Numbered from the stretch's first letter, positions 19,581 through 28,448 are shown. The stretch is 34,397 nt of DNA from Candidatus Omnitrophota bacterium (GCA_028870995.1 JAGWOI010000023.1:1-34397); one strand, 5' to 3'. The notes: a model not told the origin generated them from the sequence alone. A program made the numbers and translations.

Positions 19581-20625
19581 ACATCAAAGCCGCACCCAAT
19601 TGGCCCTTGCGGCCTTCCGCCGCAACCGCGCGGCCATGCTTTGCTTTTGGGTACTGGCGGTTTTGTACGGCCTGGCCGTATTTGCCGACGTTGTATGCCC
19701 ATATTCCTATCAGGATGAGGACCGTGACTTTTCATATTGTCCGCCCACCGCGATCGAATTCATGGACCATGGGCATTGGGTCCGACCCTTCGTGTATAAA
19801 CGCACCCTGACCTTTGATGCTGATCACCGCCGTGACTACGTAATTGACCGGCACACCAAATATCCGCTGCGTTTTTTCCATGCCGGCAGGCTATTCACCG
19901 TCGACCGTCCGGGACGCCTTTATGTCTGGGGGGCGGATGCGCGCGGCCGCGATCTGTTCTCGCGCATTTGGTACGGCGCCAGGATCTCATTATCCATCGG
20001 CCTGTTGGGCGTGGCCATTTCCTTTGCGCTGGGGCTGTTGATCGGCGGCATTGCCGGTTATTACGGCGGGTGGGTGGACGCTGTTTTAATGCGCCTGTGC
20101 GAAATGTTCATGATGATCCCGGGATTTTATCTGATGCTCGCGCTCAGGGCCGCGGTGCCGGAGAATTTCAATTACGTTGAAGTCTACATCAGTGTCGTGG
20201 TGATCCTGGCCTTGATCGGCTGGGCCTCGCTGGCGCGCATCATCCGGGGCATGGCGCTTTCCTTGAGGGAACGGGATTATGTGTTGGCGGCCAAGACCTT
20301 CGGCGTTCCGGATTTAGTCATCATTGTCAAACACATCCTGCCGCAGACGATCTCCTATTCTATGGCCACGCTGATGTTGACGGTATCGTCGTATATCCTG
20401 GCCGAGGCAGGCTTAAGTGTGGTGGGGCTGGGCATTCAAGACCCCATCCCCAGCTGGGGGAACTTGTTGTCCGATGCCATGTCCATTGTTCCGGTCATCT
20501 TTGCGCCCTGGATATTGCTGCCGGGGTTATTTATTTTTATTGCGGTCATGTGTTTTAATGTGATCGGCGATGCGCTGCGCGACGCCTTCGACCCGATGGT
20601 CGAGGGGAGCTCTATTGAGAATTGA
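19564..20625 (+). CDS. Peptide-type ABC transporter permease (DppC/OppC-like)
   Basis: A 353-residue second permease. The first helix (about 23-42) is followed by a long periplasmic stretch of about 90 residues ending in the OppC/DppC hallmark GADARGRDLFSRIWYGARIS, then five more helices. The EAA-type loop is AAKTFGVPDLVIIVKHILPQ. The enlarged loop after helix 1 is longer than in E. coli OppC and recalls YejE-type permeases; whether it means a different ligand is not known. It overlaps the first permease by 17 nt. Confidence 0.94.
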   Translation: MNDAVKHQSRTQLALAAFRRNRAAMLCFWVLAVLYGLAVFADVVCPYSYQDEDRDFSYCPPTAIEFMDHGHWVRPFVYKRTLTFDADHRRDYVIDRHTKYPLRFFHAGRLFTVDRPGRLYVWGADARGRDLFSRIWYGARISLSIGLLGVAISFALGLLIGGIAGYYGGWVDAVLMRLCEMFMMIPGFYLMLALRAAVPENFNYVEVYISVVVILALIGWASLARIIRGMALSLRERDYVLAAKTFGVPDLVIIVKHILPQTISYSMATLMLTVSSYILAEAGLSVVGLGIQDPIPSWGNLLSDAMSIVPVIFAPWILLPGLFIFIAVMCFNVIGDALRDAFDPMVEGSSIEN

Positions 20626-20626
20626 T

Positions 20627-22153
20627 ATGAATACAAGAACTTCGAGATTAATGGAGTGGTTGGTCATGGCCGTCCTGTTGGTCTGGCTGGCCTGGCATTT
20701 GGCCGTCCCTGTCGATTTTATCAGGTCAGACCTAGGCCGCCACATCGCCAACGGCAGGCTTATCCTGCAAGGTCAATGGGATGTTTTGTATGAGAATTTC
20801 TACACCTATACCTGTCCCCATTACCCTTTCATCAATCATCATTGGCTTTTCGGAGTTTTTTGTTACGTGCTATGGCATCATTTTGGTTTTTTCGGCCTCT
20901 GCCTGGTTTATCTTGTCCTCGAGCTTTTGACTTTTGTCCTGTTTTTTCGTGCTGCGCGGCGGCACGCATCCTTGCTGCTGGTTTCGGGCGTGGCCTTATT
21001 GAGTTTTCCACTGGTGAGTTTCCGGCCCGAGGTCCGTCCCGAAGGCATCAGTTATTTTTGTTGCGGGCTTTTCTGGTGGATGCTGGAGGCCCATCGGCAA
21101 GGCAGAATGAACCCGCGGCTTCTGGCGGCGGTTTTGTGTCTGGTGCAGGCCTTTTGGGTCAATATGCATATTTTTTTCATCCTGGGACCGTTCTTAACGG
21201 CCTTGTTTGCCGCACAGGCCTGTCTCAACGGTGAAAAGGACCGCTTTAAATTTTTGGTGAAATTCTCCTTCCTTTTGCTGGCCGCCTGTCTGATCAATCC
21301 TTCAGGACCGAAGGCCTACCTTGCCCTTGGTTATGCAGCTAGTGTGAAAAATTACTTTATCCTGGAAACCCAGTCCTTGTCTTTCTTACTGCAAGCGGCG
21401 TATCTGCCTTGGAGGTCTTTTGCCGTCTATGTCCTATCGGCAATAGGGCTGTTGGGCATAGGCCTGTTGCTCGCCTTGTGGCGGGGGGGGATCAGGAAAA
21501 ATGCGGCGGTGTCGTTGCTGGCCCTGATTTTATCGCTGTGGGTTATAAACAGCCTGCGGATGATCGGGCTTTTGAGTTTTTTTTGGATTTTATTGACAGC
21601 ATATGTTTATGGCGGCTGGTTGAAGGCCAAACCGTGGCCTTTCAGGAAGACGGTTGAGGTTATTTTGCTGGTAACGGGCATTGCCGTTTCAGCCTTCGTC
21701 AATGTCGATTGGAAAAGGGCTCCGTGGATTGGCCTGACGCCCGGGATCAACCGGCCGGCTGAATTTTTTAAGGAGCACAAGATCTCCGGACCAATTTTTA
21801 ATAATTTTGACGACGGTAGTTATTTGATCTTTCATTTGTACCCCCAAGAGAAGGAATTTATCGACAACCGCCTGGAAGCTTTTCCCCGCGAGTTCTTTAC
21901 CAAGACCTATATCCCCATGCAGTTGGACCGAGCTATTTGGCAAAAGATGGAGCATCAATATCATTTCAACGCTATTTTTTTCAGCCTTGATACGACCCCC
22001 TGGGGGATCAAGTTTATGCGGGACCGCTTTGCCGATCTCCAATGGGCCACGGTGTACAATACGGACAAGGCCATCATATGGCTTAAACGCAACGCGCGGA
22101 ATGCCGGGATTATCAAGCATAATGAGATAAAGGTGCTCTATGTCCAATTTTGA
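20627..22153 (+). CDS. Polytopic membrane protein of unknown function, paralogue of the one at 23617
   Basis: A 508-residue membrane protein with about ten to eleven hydrophobic segments and a C-terminal soluble domain of about 130 residues. An early loop (RSDLGRHIANGRLI, then YTCPHYPFINHHWLF) and a C-terminal block (NNFDDGSYLIFHLYP, FIDNRLEAFPREFF) closely match the protein at 23617-25767. The topology, with a D/H-containing first loop, suggests a GT-C-like lipid-sugar transferase, but no named family is recognised. ATG 20627 lies 1 nt after the permease stop; the open frame continues upstream with non-membrane residues. The end overlaps the ATPase gene by 14 nt, so it is inside the transporter operon rather than beside it. 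Confidence 0.75.
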   Translation: MNTRTSRLMEWLVMAVLLVWLAWHLAVPVDFIRSDLGRHIANGRLILQGQWDVLYENFYTYTCPHYPFINHHWLFGVFCYVLWHHFGFFGLCLVYLVLELLTFVLFFRAARRHASLLLVSGVALLSFPLVSFRPEVRPEGISYFCCGLFWWMLEAHRQGRMNPRLLAAVLCLVQAFWVNMHIFFILGPFLTALFAAQACLNGEKDRFKFLVKFSFLLLAACLINPSGPKAYLALGYAASVKNYFILETQSLSFLLQAAYLPWRSFAVYVLSAIGLLGIGLLLALWRGGIRKNAAVSLLALILSLWVINSLRMIGLLSFFWILLTAYVYGGWLKAKPWPFRKTVEVILLVTGIAVSAFVNVDWKRAPWIGLTPGINRPAEFFKEHKISGPIFNNFDDGSYLIFHLYPQEKEFIDNRLEAFPREFFTKTYIPMQLDRAIWQKMEHQYHFNAIFFSLDTTPWGIKFMRDRFADLQWATVYNTDKAIIWLKRNARNAGIIKHNEIKVLYVQF

Positions 22154-22913
22154 TCCATTGTTGTCACTCGAGGAGTTGACCGTCAAGGCAGGGAAGAAAA
22201 CGCTGGTTGACCGGGTTTCGTTCAATGTGCCCCGGGGCGGCATCGTGGCCGTGGCCGGAGGTTCGGGCAGCGGCAAGACCACCATCGGCTTGTCTCTGCT
22301 GCGCCTGCTGCCGTGCGCCTTACGGATCAGGCAGGGGCGGATGGTCTTTGAAGGAAGGGATTTATTGGGTCTTTCCGATGAGGAAATGCGCCGGGTGAGG
22401 GGGGCGCGTATCGGCATGGTCTTCCAGGAACCCTTGAGCGCCCTGGACCCGTTGTTTACCATTGGGGGGCAAATGGACGAGGTCCTGGCGGCGCACACCG
22501 CCTTATCAAAACAAGAACGGCATAAGAAGATCCTCTCCGCGCTGGATGAGGTTGGGCTGCCTGACCCGCAACGGGCCTACAGGAGCTTTCCGCACCAGTT
22601 AAGCGGCGGCATGCGCCAGCGGGCGAGTGTAGCCCAAGCGATCGTTACCGGACCTTCCTTGATTATTGCCGATGAGCCCGCCAGCAGCCTGGATGTGACC
22701 CTGCAGGCTAAGATCATGGAATTGTTTATCCGGCTAAAGCGCAAGAACATCGCCATTTTATTAATAGCGCATGACCTGGCCATGATTGCCCGCCTGGCGG
22801 ATGAGATCGTCGTTTTATGCAAGGGACAGGCGGTCGAGCAAGGGCCGGTCTCAAAGGTGATGGCCGATCCGCTACATGAATACACCAAAGCCTTGTTGGA
22901 GGCAGCGGTATGA
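22140..22913 (+). CDS. Peptide-type ABC transporter ATPase (DppD/OppD-like)
   Basis: A 257-residue ATP-hydrolysing subunit. Walker A is GGSGSGKTTIG (about 40-50), the Q-loop lies in MVFQEPLSALDP, the signature is LSGGMRQR, Walker B is LIIADEPASSLD and the switch His is in LIAHDLA. All catalytic parts are intact. At 257 residues it lacks most of the C-terminal oligo_HPY extension that E. coli OppD/DppD (about 330) carry, so it is nearer NikD in length. It overlaps the membrane protein by 14 nt and the next ATPase by 4 nt. Confidence 0.95.
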   Translation: MSNFDPLLSLEELTVKAGKKTLVDRVSFNVPRGGIVAVAGGSGSGKTTIGLSLLRLLPCALRIRQGRMVFEGRDLLGLSDEEMRRVRGARIGMVFQEPLSALDPLFTIGGQMDEVLAAHTALSKQERHKKILSALDEVGLPDPQRAYRSFPHQLSGGMRQRASVAQAIVTGPSLIIADEPASSLDVTLQAKIMELFIRLKRKNIAILLIAHDLAMIARLADEIVVLCKGQAVEQGPVSKVMADPLHEYTKALLEAAV

Positions 22914-23620
22914 GTATTTTAGAAGTTCAGCAGGTTTCCAAATATTTCAAAGGCGTCCGGGTCGTCGATGGAGTCAGCTTAAGCCTTGAGCCGGGGGATA
23001 ATCTGGCCATTATCGGCGAATCCGGCAGCGGCAAGACCACCCTGGCCAAGATGATCATGGGGCTTATTTCTCCTGACCAGGGGAACATACAGGCCCAGCG
23101 CCAAAGCTTGCAAATGGTTTTTCAGGACCCCAATCAATCTCTTGATCCTTTGTGGAACGTGCGTTCCATTTTAAAGGAAGCTTTATGGACTAAGCGCAGC
23201 TTATCGGCATCTCAAAAGGAGGCCCAAATGGCCCATATCCTTAAAGCCGTGGGGCTGGCCCCGGATGTTTTAGGCCGTTTTCCGCATGAATTCAGCGGCG
23301 GGGAACGCCAGCGTCTTTGTCTGGCCCGCTGCCTCTTAAGCCGGCCCAAGGTGCTGGTGCTGGACGAAGCAGTTTCAGCCCTGGACACCCTGGTCCAAAA
23401 ACAGATCATGGATCTTTTAAAGCAGTTAAAACAGGATTTTAACCTGACCTATATTTTTATTTCCCATAATTTGCGGTTGGTGCGGCATTTTAGTGATAAA
23501 ATAGCGGTTATGTACCAGGGGAAAATCATTGAGGAGGGCGCTGTTTCAGCCATCCTTCAATCTCCTTCGCATCCTTATACCCAAGAGTTGGTGCGGACGG
23601 CGTTTTACAGGCATTTATGA
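22910..23620 (+). CDS. Peptide-type ABC transporter ATPase (DppF/OppF-like)
   Basis: A 236-residue second ATPase. Walker A GESGSGKTTLA (about 36-46), Q-loop MVFQDPNQSLDPLW, signature FSGGERQRLCLARCLL, Walker B VLVLDEAVSALD and switch His in FISHNLR are intact. It ends soon after SHPYTQELV and lacks the usual C-terminal extension (E. coli OppF 334). It would pair with the first ATPase under the two permeases. It overlaps both neighbours by 4 nt. Confidence 0.95.
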   Translation: MSILEVQQVSKYFKGVRVVDGVSLSLEPGDNLAIIGESGSGKTTLAKMIMGLISPDQGNIQAQRQSLQMVFQDPNQSLDPLWNVRSILKEALWTKRSLSASQKEAQMAHILKAVGLAPDVLGRFPHEFSGGERQRLCLARCLLSRPKVLVLDEAVSALDTLVQKQIMDLLKQLKQDFNLTYIFISHNLRLVRHFSDKIAVMYQGKIIEEGAVSAILQSPSHPYTQELVRTAFYRHL

Positions 23621-25767
23621 GCGAACGGTTCTGGAGACATTTAAGCTTTGCCCTCGGATGGATCGCCATCGGCATGCTTTTCTGCCTGGTGACCTTTACG
23701 TCCAGCCTTGAGGTCAGGGACCTTGACCTTTGGCTGCATTTGCGCATGGGATGGTGGATCTCCCAGCACGGCTTCGTGCCCAACCATGACGTGCTTTCCT
23801 GCACAATTGCGGGAAAACCATGGGTTAACCATGAATGGCTTTTCCAGGTGCTGGTCTACCATGTGCAAAAAGCTTTTGGTTTTAACGGGCTCATCTCCAT
23901 GCAGTCCATGGTTGTCGCCCTGACCTTCCTGATCCTGTTGTTTTTAGGTTACACCCGCGAACGCCAGTGGTTCTCCGTGGTGGCGCTGCTCATGGTTTTG
24001 ATGGTCTACCAGACGCGTTTTACCATCCGTCCCGACATGTTCAGCCTTTTATTCTTCGTGTTGTACATTTATATCCTCGCCTTGCATATCAATAAGCGCT
24101 GGGCCCTTTATGCCTTGATCCTGCTGCAGATCCTATGGGCCAATATGCACGGCTTTTTCTTTTTCGGGCCTTTGTTGGTCATGGTGGCCATTGTCTCCGA
24201 GTTCCTCAAACGCCGCCTGCCGCTGCCCTATGAGTGGAATACGGTCGGACGCCTCACGGATGACGAGTACTACCGGCTCAAGGTCATCTTGTTGTTTGTG
24301 ATGGCAGCCTGCTGCATCAACCCCGAAGTGTTTAACGGCGCCTTGTATCCGATAAGAGTATTTCTTGGCCTGGGCGGCAGCAATAAGATTTTTTTCAGCC
24401 ACATCGTCGAATTAGAGAGGCCCATTAATGCCCAAAATATTTTTACGGGTCAATGGTTGTATTATAAAGTCTTGATCGTTGTTTCCTTCTTCAGCTTTAT
24501 CTTCAACCGCCGTAAGATAGACATCAGCAGTTTTTTGGTATGGCTTATTTTTTTGCTCTTTTCCCTGGTCGCCATCCGCAATATGGTATTTTTTGCCGTT
24601 GCGGCGTATATGGTCATGATGGTCAATGTCATCTCCACGTCCTGGGAAGATATCGTGCCGCTGAGATTTGCCTCCTTTAAATTCAAATACCTGACGGTCA
24701 TCTTTGTGGTGATCTTGCTTATGCTGTGGATGATCAATTTTGGGGTACAGATGTCCAGCAACGGTTATTTCGATTTTGATTCCTACCTGCGTAAAAGCGA
24801 ATTTTTCGGCGTCTCCAAACGGGTCTATCCCTATAAAGCGGTGAACTTCCTGGTCAACGAAAAGATCAAGGGCAATTTTTTCAATGACTTTAATTCCGGC
24901 GCCTACTTAGTCGGCAGGACCTCGCCCAACATCAAGGTCTTCATCGACGGAAGGACAGAAGAGTACGGCGCCGATTTCTTTGAGAATTACCAGAATATCT
25001 GGATAAGGGGCAGGGCCAAAGCTTTCCAATATTATGAAGACAAGGACAATATCACCGGCGCTTTGTTGAACAATGCCCATCAGCAGATCCCGCCGGCGGT
25101 CCTGAAGATGTTTCATTCGTTCAAGGATTGGTCCATCGTTTATTTGGATGACGACGGGGTCATTTTTTTGAAGAAGACGCCGTACAACATGCCTTTCATC
25201 AGGAAGTTCGCGGTGGACATCAACCATTGGGTCCCTAAGAGGCTGGACCTTTATAAATTAGAGACGAAATTGGTCACGCCGTTCCCCAACACGGACAGGG
25301 CCTATATTCTCGAGACCCTTGGGTCCGATGAGGGCGCTCTTAAGGAGGCGCAGGCGGCCCTGGCGGTGGCCCCGGATTATGGTCCGGCCTACGGCATCCT
25401 GGGCAGGATTTATCTCAAGCGGCATGAATACATCAAGGGTTTCGAAAACTACCGGCTGGCCTGCATTTTCTCCGGGGGGGTGCCTTCCCGTCTGGGGCTG
25501 GCGCATTCCTATGAATACCTGAAAAAGTATAAATACGCCATCGATCAATATCAACGGGTCCTGGATTCCGCGCCTAAGAATATTTCAGCGTACTTCGGCA
25601 AGGCCCGCTGCCTGGCCGAGGAGGGGCAGGACAAGATGGCCCTGCATATGCTGGCAGAGGCCCAAAGGTTGGGTCTGGAAGATAAGGTTGATGTTCGAGA
25701 AATCCATGATATCATAAACAAAAGAAGGCTCGTAAGTAAGAAATATTTTAAGAAGAAAGAGAAGTAG
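23617..25767 (+). CDS. Polytopic membrane protein with C-terminal TPR domain
   Basis: A 716-residue protein: about ten hydrophobic helices in the first 380 residues, a soluble domain (about 390-550), then three to four tetratricopeptide-like repeats (about 560-690; for example PAYGILGRIYLKRHEYIKGF and AYFGKARCLAEEGQDKMALH). The first loop LEVRDLDLWLHLRMGWWIS and KPWVNHEWLF, and the later FIDGRTEEYGADFF, match the paralogue at 20627. The TPR part, absent there, suggests a partner-protein contact. No named family is recognised; a GT-C-like transferase is a possibility. It overlaps the ATPase gene by 4 nt and precedes glgC by 5 nt. Confidence 0.78.
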   Translation: MSERFWRHLSFALGWIAIGMLFCLVTFTSSLEVRDLDLWLHLRMGWWISQHGFVPNHDVLSCTIAGKPWVNHEWLFQVLVYHVQKAFGFNGLISMQSMVVALTFLILLFLGYTRERQWFSVVALLMVLMVYQTRFTIRPDMFSLLFFVLYIYILALHINKRWALYALILLQILWANMHGFFFFGPLLVMVAIVSEFLKRRLPLPYEWNTVGRLTDDEYYRLKVILLFVMAACCINPEVFNGALYPIRVFLGLGGSNKIFFSHIVELERPINAQNIFTGQWLYYKVLIVVSFFSFIFNRRKIDISSFLVWLIFLLFSLVAIRNMVFFAVAAYMVMMVNVISTSWEDIVPLRFASFKFKYLTVIFVVILLMLWMINFGVQMSSNGYFDFDSYLRKSEFFGVSKRVYPYKAVNFLVNEKIKGNFFNDFNSGAYLVGRTSPNIKVFIDGRTEEYGADFFENYQNIWIRGRAKAFQYYEDKDNITGALLNNAHQQIPPAVLKMFHSFKDWSIVYLDDDGVIFLKKTPYNMPFIRKFAVDINHWVPKRLDLYKLETKLVTPFPNTDRAYILETLGSDEGALKEAQAALAVAPDYGPAYGILGRIYLKRHEYIKGFENYRLACIFSGGVPSRLGLAHSYEYLKKYKYAIDQYQRVLDSAPKNISAYFGKARCLAEEGQDKMALHMLAEAQRLGLEDKVDVREIHDIINKRRLVSKKYFKKKEK

Positions 25768-25772
25768 AATTA

Positions 25773-26978
25773 ATGCGTGAAGTATTGACTTTTATCCTGG
25801 CCGGCGGGAAGGGCGAACGCCTGGACCCCCTGACCCGTGATCGTGCCAAACCCGCGGTACCCTTCGGCGGCATTTACCGTATCGTCGATTTTACCCTTTC
25901 CAATTGTGTCAACTCAGGGTTGCGCCGCATCTTTCTTTTGACCCAATACAAATCTTTTTCCCTCCAGCGCCATATCCTGGAAGGATGGAACATCTATTCC
26001 AACCAATTGGGGGAATTTATCGACGTGGTGCCCGCCCAGCAGCGCATTTCCAGCGACTGGTACCGCGGCACGGCGGATGCCATTTACCAGAACCTGAACA
26101 TGGTGCGCGACTACAGCCCCAACCTGATCCTGATCCTGGCCGGCGATCATGTGTACAAAATGGATTACCGCAAGCTGATCGGTTTCCATGAGAGTAAAGG
26201 CGCGGACATGACGGTCGCCTGCATCACCATGCCCAAACACGATTCCATTCATTTTGGTGTCGTCGAAGTCAACAAACAGAACATGGTCGTAGGCTTTCAG
26301 GAAAAGCCGGATAAACCAAAAACAATTCCGGCCAGTCCCAGCGAAATTTTCTGCTCTATGGGCATCTATCTGTTCAACACCGAGGTCCTGCAAAGGGAGC
26401 TGGGAGACGATGCGCAGAGAACCGACTCCGAGCACGATTTCGGCAAGAACATCATCCCGCAGCTTTTGGCCAAGAAATTGAAGGTCTTTGCCTATGATTT
26501 CGCCAAAGAAAATGAAATCTCTCCCTATTGGCGGGACATAGGGACCCGCGACTCATACTATCAGGCCAATATGGACCTTTGCGGTGCCAATGCCAAATTC
26601 ACCCTGGATGACAAGGCCTGGCCTTTGCGCACCAGCCACCACCGTTATACCCCTTTAAGGTCCTGCACGACCGGGAAAACCCCCGGCGTCATTGTGGACT
26701 CCTTGATCGCCGGCGGCTGCATCATCGAGAGCGCGACCGTCGATCATTCCGTGTTGTCGAATAACGTTATCGTCAAGGACGGGGCCAGCATCAAAAACTC
26801 CGTTATCATGGACAGTGTTACGATCGGCAAAGGGGCGCAGATCCAGGGGGCCATCATCGATAAAGATGTGGACATTCCCGCCGGTACTAAGATCGGGTTC
26901 TATCCGGCCCTGGACCGCCAGCGTTTCGTGCTGACCACTTCCGGCATCGTCATTGTTGCAAAAAAAACTTCCTTATGA
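25773..26978 (+). CDS. glgC: Glucose-1-phosphate adenylyltransferase
   Basis: A 401-residue enzyme that makes ADP-glucose, the donor for glycogen. The nucleotidyltransferase N-terminus has LAGGKGERLDPLTRDRAKPA (about 9-28), then GGIYRIVDFTLSNCVNSGLR and WYRGTADAIYQNL. AGDHVYKMDY carries the metal-binding Asp. FGVVEVN, PYWRDIGTRDSYYQANMDL and a left-handed beta-helix C-terminus (about 300-390) complete the fold. It is 5 nt after the TPR membrane protein and so probably cotranscribed with the transporter operon. No other glg genes are in the window. Confidence 0.96.
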   Translation: MREVLTFILAGGKGERLDPLTRDRAKPAVPFGGIYRIVDFTLSNCVNSGLRRIFLLTQYKSFSLQRHILEGWNIYSNQLGEFIDVVPAQQRISSDWYRGTADAIYQNLNMVRDYSPNLILILAGDHVYKMDYRKLIGFHESKGADMTVACITMPKHDSIHFGVVEVNKQNMVVGFQEKPDKPKTIPASPSEIFCSMGIYLFNTEVLQRELGDDAQRTDSEHDFGKNIIPQLLAKKLKVFAYDFAKENEISPYWRDIGTRDSYYQANMDLCGANAKFTLDDKAWPLRTSHHRYTPLRSCTTGKTPGVIVDSLIAGGCIIESATVDHSVLSNNVIVKDGASIKNSVIMDSVTIGKGAQIQGAIIDKDVDIPAGTKIGFYPALDRQRFVLTTSGIVIVAKKTSL

Positions 26979-26984
26979 TATTTT
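26956..26984 (+). promoter_or_regulatory. Possible weak promoter for fabV
   Basis: TTGCAA (26956-26961), 17 nt, TATTTT (26979-26984): each hexamer matches consensus at four of six positions. It overlaps the end of glgC and would start transcription about 35 nt before ATG 27028. It could let fabV be expressed separately from glgC. Confidence 0.3.
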
Positions 26985-27018
26985 ATAAGCTTCATTACGA
27001 CCTTTGAGAGTGGTCGGC

Positions 27019-27024
27019 AAGGAG
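27019..27024 (+). promoter_or_regulatory. Ribosome binding site that sets the fabV start
   Basis: AAGGAG lies 3 nt before ATG 27028. The longer open frame begins at TTG 27004, but the conserved FabV N-terminus (VIKPKIRGFI) starts at 27028, so the site and the protein agree. Confidence 0.7.
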
Positions 27025-27027
27025 ACC

Positions 27028-28227
27028 ATGGTCATTAAACCTAAAATACGCGGATTTATCTGCACCACGGCGCATCCGGTAGGCTGCGGCCGCCATGTGG
27101 CCGAGCAAATCGAATATATCCGGTCGCAGAAACCGGTAAACAACGGCCCTAAGAAAGTTTTAGTAATAGGCAGCTCCACCGGCTATGGCCTGGCTTCGCG
27201 CATTACCGCGGCTTTCGGCTGCGGGGCGGCCACCATCGGCGTCTTTTTCGAAAAGCCCGCGGATGAGAAACGCACCGCCACCGCCGGCTGGTATAATTCC
27301 GCGGCCTTTGAAGAGGCCGCCCGGAAAGCAGGCCTTTACGCCAGGAGTTTTAACGGGGACGCCTTTTCCGATGAGATGCGCCGCCAGGTCTGTGAGGCCG
27401 TCAAAAAGGATTTGGGCCAGGTCGATTGCGTCATCTATTCCCTGGCGTCTCCGCGCCGGACCGACCCCAAAACAGGAGAAGTTTACAAGTCGGTGCTCAA
27501 GCCCAAGGGCAAAACCTATACCAACAAAAGCATTGATTTTGAATCCAACAAGGTCACGGAAGTGACGCTTGAGGCGGCGCAGGACGAAGAGATCCGGCAG
27601 ACCATCAAGGTCATGGGCGGAGAGGATTGGCAGCTTTGGTGTGACGCCTTGGCGGCGCAAGACCTCCTGGCCAAAGGTGCGGTGACGGTCGCCTATTCCT
27701 ACATCGGGCCGGATGTGACGACACCGGTTTACCGCAACGGTACCATTGGTGCGGCCAAGGATGATTTGGAGGCCACCGCCCACCGGTTGGACGAGCGCAT
27801 GAAAAAAATCGGCGGCCGGGCCCTGGTCTCGGTCAACAAGGCCCTGGTGACCCAAAGCTCATCGGCCATCCCGTTTATCCCGCTTTACTTCGTGCTGCTG
27901 ATGAAGGTGATGAAGGCCAAGGGCCTGCACGAAGACTGCATTCATCAGATCTACCGTCTTTTCGCCCAGCGGCTGTTTAACGGCATGCCGCTGGCTAAGA
28001 TCCCCACGGACGATCAAGGCCGCGTGCGCGTCGATGATTTTGAGATGCGGCAGGATGTGCAGGCTGAAGTCGGCAAGCTCTGGACCATTGTCGGCAATGA
28101 AAATCTTTCCCAGATCGCCGATGTGGAAGGCTACAACAAGGATTTCCTGAAACTCTTCGGTTTCGGCCTCAACGGCGTGGATTACGAGGCCGATGTCCCC
28201 ACCCAAATTCCCATAGCAGGGCTTTAA
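27028..28227 (+). CDS. fabV: Trans-2-enoyl-ACP/CoA reductase FabV
   Basis: A 399-residue NADH-dependent enoyl reductase of type II fatty-acid synthesis, the FabI-independent and triclosan-tolerant class in characterised members. Visible: IKPKIRGFICTTAHPVGC at the N-terminus, the cofactor motif VIGSSTGYGLASRI, VIYSLASPRRTDP, and the catalytic Tyr-x8-Lys (VYRNGTIGAAK, Tyr about 235). The length fits the family exactly. It ends in a TAA that overlaps the stop of a convergent small gene on the other strand. Confidence 0.96.
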   Translation: MVIKPKIRGFICTTAHPVGCGRHVAEQIEYIRSQKPVNNGPKKVLVIGSSTGYGLASRITAAFGCGAATIGVFFEKPADEKRTATAGWYNSAAFEEAARKAGLYARSFNGDAFSDEMRRQVCEAVKKDLGQVDCVIYSLASPRRTDPKTGEVYKSVLKPKGKTYTNKSIDFESNKVTEVTLEAAQDEEIRQTIKVMGGEDWQLWCDALAAQDLLAKGAVTVAYSYIGPDVTTPVYRNGTIGAAKDDLEATAHRLDERMKKIGGRALVSVNKALVTQSSSAIPFIPLYFVLLMKVMKAKGLHEDCIHQIYRLFAQRLFNGMPLAKIPTDDQGRVRVDDFEMRQDVQAEVGKLWTIVGNENLSQIADVEGYNKDFLKLFGFGLNGVDYEADVPTQIPIAGL

Positions 28228-28442
28228 GGGCAGTAATTTGGACTGCCGGCGGTTCTGGTGCAACTTGGATTGACGCCGACAGTTACGGTAGGCAAAATTT
28301 CCGGGCCAACAGGTTCGACTGTCGGACCGGACGAAGACGGACCGGACGAAGACCTAACTACGGCCGCCAAGGTAATTGTTTGGATGGCACTGGTCAATAC
28401 AAAGGCCGAGAGGATAACTCCGAATATTTTTACTTTGGACAT
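28224..28442 (-). CDS. Small secreted protein with pilin-like tail (hypothetical)
   Basis: A 72-residue protein: Lys-containing N-terminus and hydrophobic core (about 1-27, MSKVKIFGVILSAFVLTSAI), probably a signal peptide cut after TLAA. Then come a Ser/Gly/Pro linker with two SSSGP repeats and a tail with two cysteines, NPSCTRTAGSPNYCP. The tail resembles NPRCEPAGSPYCP at the end of the pilin-like protein encoded at 28968-29498. An excellent ribosome binding site (AAGGAGG, 6-nt spacing) supports expression. It is the last gene of the minus-strand pilin block. No family recognised; it may be a cysteine-stabilised surface or pilus-associated peptide. Confidence 0.62.
   Translation of the reverse strand: MSKVKIFGVILSAFVLTSAIQTITLAAVVRSSSGPSSSGPTVEPVGPEILPTVTVGVNPSCTRTAGSPNYCP
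28229..28247. other. Perfect 6-bp hairpin at the fabV/small-gene junction
   Basis: GGCAGT and ACTGCC pair perfectly around a 7-nt loop, 2 nt after the fabV stop and within the last codons of the convergent gene. No T-tract follows on either strand, so it is not a typical intrinsic terminator. It may slow or protect the 3' end of fabV mRNA, or be coincidental to the SPNYCP coding sequence. Confidence 0.3.
28323..28352. repeat. Tandem 15-bp repeat, two copies
   Basis: CGGACCGGACGAAGA occurs twice without mismatch. On the minus strand it encodes the SSSGP-SSSGP linker of the small secreted protein; 15 bp is five codons, so copy changes would keep the frame. Confidence 0.8.
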
Positions 28443-28448
28443 AATGGC

